Positions 58,325 through 64,000 of a DNA stretch of 64,000 nucleotides are shown here, piece after piece. Location of the stretch: contig JALCNR010000002.1 in assembly GCA_022649165.1 (NCBI GenBank), positions 186,001 to 250,000 of the forward strand, written 5' to 3'. The notes beneath the pieces were generated by a model. The model worked only from the letters and a program-made list of their open reading frames with translations. It was not told the DNA's origin and searched no databases. The first letter of the stretch is position 1. Every line of letters starts with the position of its first letter. This DNA comes from Actinomyces sp. Its GTDB lineage: Bacteria > Actinomycetota > Actinomycetes > Actinomycetales > Actinomycetaceae. Both the position numbers and the translations under genes were made by a program.

Positions 58325-61300
58325 CGCGCTGCCCCTGTCGTCGCCCGGGTGGCATCTCGTCGAGCTCCCGCCGTCGTGATGAGTCCCAGCGCGCCGACCG
58401 CGAGCGCCGCGAGCCACAGCGCCGGGTCCGCTCCTGTGTCGGACAGGCCCTCGACGGCGTCCGCGGAGGGCGGGGCGGTCGCCGGGGTTCCCGGCCTGTC
58501 CGGGGCCGCCGGGCCAGTCGGCTCGATCGGCTCCGTCGGTTCGGCCGGCTCGGCGGCGGTGACCTCGATGGCGACGGGGGCGGCCTCGGCTCCAGACCAG
58601 GCGATCCGGTCGTCCGGGACGAACACGGCCGTGAGCTCGTGCCGTCCCACCGCGAGATCTGTGATCGCCGGTGCCGGTGCGCGGCTCCGAGTCGACCATC
58701 CGCCGAGCAGGCGGTCGCCCTCGTAGATCCGGACGGATCCGGGGGCGGCTGGGTCGATGGAGACCTCGATCGCGACCGGTTCCCCCTGCCCGATGGAGTC
58801 GGGAGCCGTGGCCGTGAGCTCCGGATGGACCCACACGGGCGCATCGGAGGCGATCGCGAAGAGGTGCATCTTCTCGTTGTCCGGAACGGTGACGGAGACG
58901 AGGTCCTGTCCTTCCGGCACGTCGATCGCCGCTGTGGCGTACAGTCCGCACGCCGCGCCGTCCGAGCCCGACCTCGACCCGCGTTGAGCGGTGATCGCGA
59001 GGGACCTCGAGCCTCCTCCCGGGTTCGCCCCCGAGCACCAGTCCGGCATCGAGATCGCGGCCGTGGTCTGCGACGTCTCCCCCGTCGACTCCTCGCGCAG
59101 CCCGAGGACGACGTCGCCGTCGTAGGTCCCGTTGTTCGAGGCGCCGACCAGCGCGATCTGCCCGGAATCGGCCAGGGCCTCGGGCATCTGGAGGGTCTGC
59201 CCCCTCATCCGGAGGTTGTCGGGCCCCTCGGCCGCGATCCAGTAGGCGAGCCGGGTCTCGGGGATCGTCAGGAGCGCGCCGGCGGGGATTCCGGCGCCGG
59301 TGAGCAGGGTCCGGTCGAAGAAGTAGCCCATGCCGTCGAAGTCGGCGTTGGCCCGGCCGATGTCCCCGATGGCGGTGTTGTCGAAGGCGCTCTCCAGGTA
59401 CGAGGCCGGACCGACCTGTACCGCGACCTCGGTGGCGGCCTCCTGGTCGCCGGTCGCAGCGGTCAGCGTGAGCGCGTGCTCGCCGGAGGCCGCCCATTCG
59501 GGCGCCGTCACCGTGACGGCCGTGGCCGCGGAGACGGGAAGCCCGTTCGACGCCGCGCTCCACTGGACGTGGTCCGGGTCCGTCGCCAGTCCCTCGCCGG
59601 ACGCCGTCAGCGTGCCGGAGAGCGTTCCCGCGCCCTGGGCGAGGACTGAGGCCTCGACCGTCAGCGTTCCCCCGGGCCGCATCCACAGGTTCGACGAGGA
59701 GGCCGAGACCGAGAGCCGCTGCTGGGTCCGGTCCGCGTCGATCATCGGGTCGGGTGCGGCGTCCTCGCCGGTGGCCCAGTTGGACGCCGCGGTCCCGACC
59801 GCGATGTCGACCTCGGACACCGCGTCCAGATCCGGATCCTCGATGTAGCCCGCGTCCCAGTCGGTCCCGTCCATCGAGACGCCCTGGATGTAGCGCGCCT
59901 CGTCCGACACGCCATCCGACCTGATGACCAGCGGCTTCCCGTCGGGACGCTGGATGGTCACCTTCTCGAACGCCGGGGTGGACAGCCCCCACAGGTCCTG
60001 CCCGGGGACGATCGGGAACAGGCCGATCGACGCGAGGACGTACCAGGCGGACATCGTCCCCAGGTCGTCGTTGCCGGTCACGCCCGTGGGCCCGTCGGTG
60101 AACAGCGTCCGGGCGGCGCGCAGGACGTCGGAGGTCTTCCAGGGTTCGCCGGCCCACAGGTACATGAAGGGCGCGTGGAGGTCGGGCTCGTTGTTTGGGT
60201 TGTAGCGGTCGTTGCCGTAGTAGTCGTAGGTGCCGGTCACCCATTTCTGGCGGGCCGTCCCCTCCGGGTCGGTGACGACATCGGGGAAGGCGAAGAAGTG
60301 GTCGAGCCGGTCGATCGTCGCGTCCGTCCCGCCGAGGAGCTCCATGAGGTCCTCCGGGTCCTGTTGGACGAGCCACGTGTACTGCACGGCGGTGGCCTCG
60401 TGGAACCCGCGGGCCTGGGCGGGGTCCTCGCTGCCGGAGAAGGCCCCGGACCGGTCCCGCGCGCGGAAGTAGCCGGTCGAGGGGTCGAAGATGTTGCGGT
60501 AGCTGGTTCCCCTGGCGGCGAGACGGTCGGCGTCCGCGGTGTGGCCCAGGGCGCGGCCCATCGTCGACAGGGCGGCGTCCGCCAGGGCGTACTCGAGGGT
60601 GGCCGATCCTGCGTGGTCGAGATCGTAGTCGCCGGGCCCCTTGCGCGTGGACGGGTCCTGGGGCACGTAGCCGTCCCGGATGTACTCCACGTTCCCGGCG
60701 CGCCCGTTGGCGAAGGAGTCTGCGGGAGGGACGCCGTCGGCATTGTGGAGGAGGACCTCCCAGGCCTCCTCCTCATGGCCCTGGAGGAGGCCCTGGGACC
60801 ACGCCGACACCAGCCAGACGGTCCCCGGGTCCCCGGTCATGATGTTGGTCTCGGCGGTGGCGAACCCCCATCGCGGGAGCCAGCCGTATTGCTGGCCCTG
60901 GCGGACGAGCGAGAGCGCCTGGTCGGCGGCCGCCTCGGGGTCCAGCAGGGCGACGAGTTGCTCCTGGGTCCGGTAGGTGTCCCACAGCGAGTAGTTCTGG
61001 TAGTAGGTGAAGTCCGGGTCGTCCTCCCGGTGGATCTCCTGGTCCCACCCCGTGTAGCGGCCGTCGGCGTCGCTTCCGATGTTGGGCGCGAGGAAGCTGC
61101 GGTACAGGGATGAGTAGAAGACCCGCTGCGTCGCCGAGTCCGCCCCTTCGATGTCGATCGAGTGCAGGCGGGTCTCCCAGTCCGCTGTCGCCCGGGCGAG
61201 CGCCTGTTCGTAGGTCGCGGACTCCGCCTCGAGGTTGGCGGCCGCTCCTGCGAGGTCGACGTAGCTCAGCGCCGTCTGGGCCTCGACAGTGGTGTCGCCG

Positions 61301-62100
61301 TCGCTCGCGTCGAACTGGACCCAGGCGCCGCGCCGGCCCGCTCCATTGGAGGTCTGGTCGACCGAGATCGCGTCACCCGACCAGGTGCCCGCGGCCGCCA
61401 CGTCACGGTCGAAGACGGTCCTCGTGTAGAAGGTCACCTCGGGCGTGTCCTGGCAGAAGCCCTTCGTGGTGATCCGGGCCTCGACCGTGCGCGCGTCCAC
61501 GATGGAGACCGTCGAGTCGACCACCGTGTTGAGGGCCTGGCCGGTGTTGATGAGCACGGTGGCCTTCTCGGTGGATGGGAACGTGTAGCGCGCGACCGCG
61601 GTGCGCGCAGTGGCCGTCAGCTCCGCGGTCACCGTGCCGCCGGGGGCCTCGAGGTCCACCGAATACTGGCCGGCGGAGGCGTGCTCCGAGGCATGGGAGT
61701 ACCCCAGGGCGTAACGCGCGTCGTCCGTTGACGCGGGGTCGCCCGTGGTCGCCAGCATCGGCTGGACCCCGCCGAGGGAGCATCCCACCCCCGAGAGGTG
61801 GACCAGCGAGAATCCCCGGATCTCGGCTCTGCCGTAGTCGTAGCCGACGTTGTGGCCGTTGTCCGGGGAGAACTGCACCATCCCGAAGGGCGTGGCGGCC
61901 CCCGGGTAGGTGTTCCCCTCGTCCTGCGTCCCGATGAAGGGGTTGACGAGGTCGGCGAGGGGCTCGGCCTCCTCCGCCGCCCGGGCGGGGGCGGCGGACA
62001 CGGCTCCCGCGCCCGCGAGGGCCGCGGTCGCAACCAGCGCCGCGAGGGCTCGGAGGACTCGGGACCTGCGGCGTGCGCCCGTTGTGCGCGTGTGGGACAT
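58321..62100 (-). CDS. Secreted GH92 alpha-mannosidase with LSDTG sorting signal
   Basis: A 1259-residue paralogue of the downstream gene. A twin-basic signal peptide ends ARA near residue 41. The GH92 module (about 45-770) has NPFIGTQDEGNTYPGAATPFGM at its start, the acid region HEATAVQYTW near 568 and the base motif TGNDDLGTMSAW near 676. Accessory modules include an Ig/NEW3-like fold (about 800-890) and a jelly-roll (about 900-1100). A linker of Glu-Pro-Thr repeats leads to LSDTG, a hydrophobic helix and an Arg-rich tail of about 20 residues. LSDTG differs from LPXTG. It heads the operon of two mannosidases, probably for host glycans. Confidence 0.9.
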   Translation of the reverse strand: MSHTRTTGARRRSRVLRALAALVATAALAGAGAVSAAPARAAEEAEPLADLVNPFIGTQDEGNTYPGAATPFGMVQFSPDNGHNVGYDYGRAEIRGFSLVHLSGVGCSLGGVQPMLATTGDPASTDDARYALGYSHASEHASAGQYSVDLEAPGGTVTAELTATARTAVARYTFPSTEKATVLINTGQALNTVVDSTVSIVDARTVEARITTKGFCQDTPEVTFYTRTVFDRDVAAAGTWSGDAISVDQTSNGAGRRGAWVQFDASDGDTTVEAQTALSYVDLAGAAANLEAESATYEQALARATADWETRLHSIDIEGADSATQRVFYSSLYRSFLAPNIGSDADGRYTGWDQEIHREDDPDFTYYQNYSLWDTYRTQEQLVALLDPEAAADQALSLVRQGQQYGWLPRWGFATAETNIMTGDPGTVWLVSAWSQGLLQGHEEEAWEVLLHNADGVPPADSFANGRAGNVEYIRDGYVPQDPSTRKGPGDYDLDHAGSATLEYALADAALSTMGRALGHTADADRLAARGTSYRNIFDPSTGYFRARDRSGAFSGSEDPAQARGFHEATAVQYTWLVQQDPEDLMELLGGTDATIDRLDHFFAFPDVVTDPEGTARQKWVTGTYDYYGNDRYNPNNEPDLHAPFMYLWAGEPWKTSDVLRAARTLFTDGPTGVTGNDDLGTMSAWYVLASIGLFPIVPGQDLWGLSTPAFEKVTIQRPDGKPLVIRSDGVSDEARYIQGVSMDGTDWDAGYIEDPDLDAVSEVDIAVGTAASNWATGEDAAPDPMIDADRTQQRLSVSASSSNLWMRPGGTLTVEASVLAQGAGTLSGTLTASGEGLATDPDHVQWSAASNGLPVSAATAVTVTAPEWAASGEHALTLTAATGDQEAATEVAVQVGPASYLESAFDNTAIGDIGRANADFDGMGYFFDRTLLTGAGIPAGALLTIPETRLAYWIAAEGPDNLRMRGQTLQMPEALADSGQIALVGASNNGTYDGDVVLGLREESTGETSQTTAAISMPDWCSGANPGGGSRSLAITAQRGSRSGSDGAACGLYATAAIDVPEGQDLVSVTVPDNEKMHLFAIASDAPVWVHPELTATAPDSIGQGEPVAIEVSIDPAAPGSVRIYEGDRLLGGWSTRSRAPAPAITDLAVGRHELTAVFVPDDRIAWSGAEAAPVAIEVTAAEPAEPTEPIEPTGPAAPDRPGTPATAPPSADAVEGLSDTGADPALWLAALAVGALGLITTAGARRDATRATTGAAR

Positions 62101-62214
62101 GGCGATCCTCGTGCTCGACTGCGGTGTCGTCCGTTGCCACGTCTCCGTGGCCCGGGATGGGACTGATGGCGAGGATAGTCAGCGCTGTCATAGTCGCGCA
62201 CGCTCTTCTCCGAA

Positions 62215-62230
62215 ATGTGACGTGTCACAT
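62215..62230. promoter_or_regulatory. Palindrome ATGTGAC-GT-GTCACAT upstream of the GH92 operon
   Basis: Perfect 7-bp arms lie about 115 bp before the first GH92 start. It recalls TGTGA-N6-TCACA sites of CRP/GlxR, but the spacer is only 4 nt, so another regulator is as likely. Sugar-responsive control of the mannosidases is inference. Confidence 0.4.
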
Positions 62231-62513
62231 AATCTCGAAGGATCTCGATGCCCACGCGCGACAGGAACACGAGACGCCGTCGCCCGGGCTCCCGCCAGAG
62301 GGGTCCACAAGACCTGCAAGCGCCCCGACAGCACCAAATGCCGGCACGCGAACTCGGACGGTTTCCTCCGCACGCCCGTGGCCTGCATCAATGCCAGCGT
62401 GCCCGGTGCCGGTCCGCGCGGACCTCCGGGCATTCTGTGCGACATTCGACGCTCTCCGGCCGTCGCGACCACAACGGGCTCCGGCGGATCGGAGGTCATA
62501 GGTCCAGATGAAG

Positions 62514-62550
62514 CGGTGGCCGCCCTCGTCCTCGACGAGGGCGGCCACCG
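62514..62550 (-). terminator. 17-bp perfect hairpin after pepC
   Basis: Arms at 62514-62530 and 62534-62550 pair perfectly around a 3-nt loop CTC. It lies about 60 nt after the pepC stop. No T tract follows on the minus strand, as is common for actinobacterial terminators. Confidence 0.75.
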
Positions 62551-62611
62551 GATACGCCGGGGCGCAGGGCCGCCGGGGTGATGCGGGGCCCCTATCGGTC
62601 CCGGTCCGCGC

Positions 62612-63952
62612 TCAGGCGAGCGTGCCCATCGGATCCCAGGCCGGCAGGACCAGGGGCTCCTCGGTGACGGCGGGGCGCAGGTCCTCCGGCAGCGCGTCGA
62701 TCTTCACGACAACCTCGAAGACGTAGTCGGTGAACCATGCGTCGTCCATCGTGAAGTAGCCCTTGTCCCCGGGCTCCTCCCCCCAGGAGTTCTCCACGCG
62801 CCAACGGCGCGGGGTCCCGTCCTCGGCGATGTCGACGCCCGTGAAGAGCATGGCGTGGTTCATCGCGGACTCACCGCTGATGACGCGCTGCTCCTTCGTC
62901 GTCGACAGGTCGACGCCGAACAGCCCCGAGTAGTCGTGGAGCCCGCCGACCAACAGACCGGAGTCGCGGTCCGCCTGCTGGGAGACGTCCGCGCCGAACC
63001 ACACCGGCTCGCCCGCCACCAGCGCATCCGCGGCCAGCCGCTTGACCAGGTCCATGGGGGCATTGATGTAGCGGATCTCCCGACCGCCGACCACATTGCC
63101 CAGATGCTCGACCGTCAGGGCGCTCCCCTTCGGGTGGGCGGCGCGCGGGTCGTCGACCAGGCAGACGTAGCGCGTGAGGTCCATCCCGACATGGCGGTCG
63201 AAGAACTCGCGGGGCGTCAGCGTGCCCTCGCGGTGGAACCCGCCCTCGTCGTCCTGCCACTCCCAGTCGAAACGGGAGGGCGGCACCCCCAGGGAGATGA
63301 CGAGGATGCGCCAGACGTCGCCCAGCACGGACTCCTTCGCGGCCCGAAGCTCATCCGCAGAGGCGCCCGCCGCGACCTGCGCGCGCAGATCCAGGGCCGA
63401 ACGCCGCAGGAGGACCTGCAGCTGGGTGTTCATCCGGCGGGTGTTGGAGGACGGCTGGGTCTCCGGCATCGCTTGCTTGGGGACGACCCCATGCTTGAGG
63501 TAGAGGGACACCGCCATGTCCCACTGGCCGCCATCGCCCAGGACCTCGGCGAGAAGGAACTGGACGAGGCGGGAGCCGAGGTCCTGCGAGGCCGTCGCAA
63601 TGACGTCCTCGAGGAACCAATTCGCCCGCTCGAACTTGTCCCAGAACATCGCGTAGTTCTGAGAGAACTCGAAGTCCTTGACCCCCAGGTCGGCGCGCGC
63701 CCGCGAGCGCAGGAGGTTGAGGGAGGAGAACAGCCAGCACCGGCCCGATTTCTTCTGACTCGTCACCGCCCAGTTGTCCAGGCGGTTCGACACCACCGTG
63801 GGAGTGCCCACCACCCTGTCCCGATCCAGCGCCGACTCGTCGATGCCCGACCGGGTCACGGCGTTGAGCGCGAGGCGCAGCGCGGGGTCGGACTCGGGCC
63901 GGCTGAGCCGGTCGAACAGCGCGCCGTCGATGGCGCCTGTGAGCGTGGTCAT
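62612..63952 (-). CDS. pepC: Aminopeptidase C (bleomycin hydrolase family)
   Basis: A 446-residue C1B cysteine peptidase that trims N-terminal residues from peptides in the cytoplasm. The active-site Cys is in QKKSGRCWLFSSLN near residue 72, the His in AMNHAMLFTG near 367, and the Asn in VENSWGEEPGDKGYF near 390. The C-terminus PAWDPMGTLA is the family's conserved tail that reaches into the active site. It has no signal peptide. An AGGAGG box lies close before the ATG at 63952; the last 48 bases of the window hold nothing else. Confidence 0.95.
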   Translation of the reverse strand: MTTLTGAIDGALFDRLSRPESDPALRLALNAVTRSGIDESALDRDRVVGTPTVVSNRLDNWAVTSQKKSGRCWLFSSLNLLRSRARADLGVKDFEFSQNYAMFWDKFERANWFLEDVIATASQDLGSRLVQFLLAEVLGDGGQWDMAVSLYLKHGVVPKQAMPETQPSSNTRRMNTQLQVLLRRSALDLRAQVAAGASADELRAAKESVLGDVWRILVISLGVPPSRFDWEWQDDEGGFHREGTLTPREFFDRHVGMDLTRYVCLVDDPRAAHPKGSALTVEHLGNVVGGREIRYINAPMDLVKRLAADALVAGEPVWFGADVSQQADRDSGLLVGGLHDYSGLFGVDLSTTKEQRVISGESAMNHAMLFTGVDIAEDGTPRRWRVENSWGEEPGDKGYFTMDDAWFTDYVFEVVVKIDALPEDLRPAVTEEPLVLPAWDPMGTLA

Positions 63953-64000
63953 GAATGTGGTCCTCCTGGCTCGGATGCTGATGCCCCGATGGTACGCCGG

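Larger units (their letters stand above)
62101..62611. other. 511-bp gap between the GH92 operon and pepC
   Basis: I find no convincing gene here; the short frames lack ribosome sites and conserved sequence. The left part should hold the GH92 promoter and contains a perfect palindrome at 62215-62230. The right part holds the pepC terminator at 62514-62550. Confidence 0.7.

Noticed and set aside
54353-60376. A 2007-codon minus-strand frame suggesting a giant fused protein
   Set aside because: Sequence before 58324 is an out-of-frame reading of the upstream GH92 gene. A signal peptide starts at 58324, which fixes the true start.
62188-62499. Minus-strand frame of 103 codons in the gap before the GH92 operon
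   Set aside because: No ribosome site, no domain, and mixed composition; the region is better explained as regulatory.

Overview
The window is about 64 kb of very GC-rich, gene-dense chromosome from an actinobacterium. The actinobacterial signs are the order hom-thrB-rho-rpmE-prfA-prmC-sua5-wecA-atpI-atpBEFHAGDC-DUF2550-nucS, a complete GlgE (maltose-1-phosphate) alpha-glucan pathway, NucS mismatch repair, frequent GTG starts and leaderless transcripts. Fermentative genes (pyruvate formate-lyase and its activase, pyruvate oxidase) and cell-wall-sorted glycosidases point to an Actinomyces/Schaalia-like member of the Actinomycetaceae. That placement is inference. No tRNA, rRNA, CRISPR array, insertion sequence or prophage was seen.

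Layout. 1-1168: a ProA-like dehydrogenase cut by the window edge. 1.3-2.8 kb: a SatD-family regulator and a membrane protein, flanked by two copies of the same 21-bp operator-like palindrome. 2.8-7.0 kb (minus): etfB-etfA-cysteine desulfurase-mnmA. 7.1-22.0 kb: carbohydrate storage (glgX, then glgP divergent from glgE-treS-pep2-glgB), interrupted by trpS and a VIT-family metal transporter. 22.0-25.3 kb (minus): a membrane protein, a lipoprotein and a CnoX-like co-chaperone. 25.4-27.7 kb (minus): nucS, nagA and a small zinc-ribbon protein. 27.7-44.5 kb (minus): threonine genes, rho, translation factors and the F1Fo ATP synthase. 44.7-53.4 kb: a DUF218 membrane protein, the pyruvate formate-lyase operon, deformylase, pyruvate oxidase and an MFS exporter. 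53.4-64 kb (minus): rhomboid protease, two tandem secreted GH92 mannosidases, and aminopeptidase C.

The most notable system is pyruvate formate-lyase encoded in two pieces. A 698-residue core carries the catalytic Cys418-Cys419 pair but stops before the glycyl-radical loop. An 83-residue downstream gene supplies the glycyl-radical segment with its own ribosome binding site. The activase follows directly. The region upstream carries two GGGAC-N4-GTCC palindromes that resemble the DosR hypoxia box. Other observations are the paired operator around the satD operon, at least eight leaderless promoters of the form TANNNT-N6/7-start codon, an ATP synthase epsilon subunit without its C-terminal helical domain, and two GH92 enzymes with non-LPXTG sorting signals (LSDTG and LASTG).
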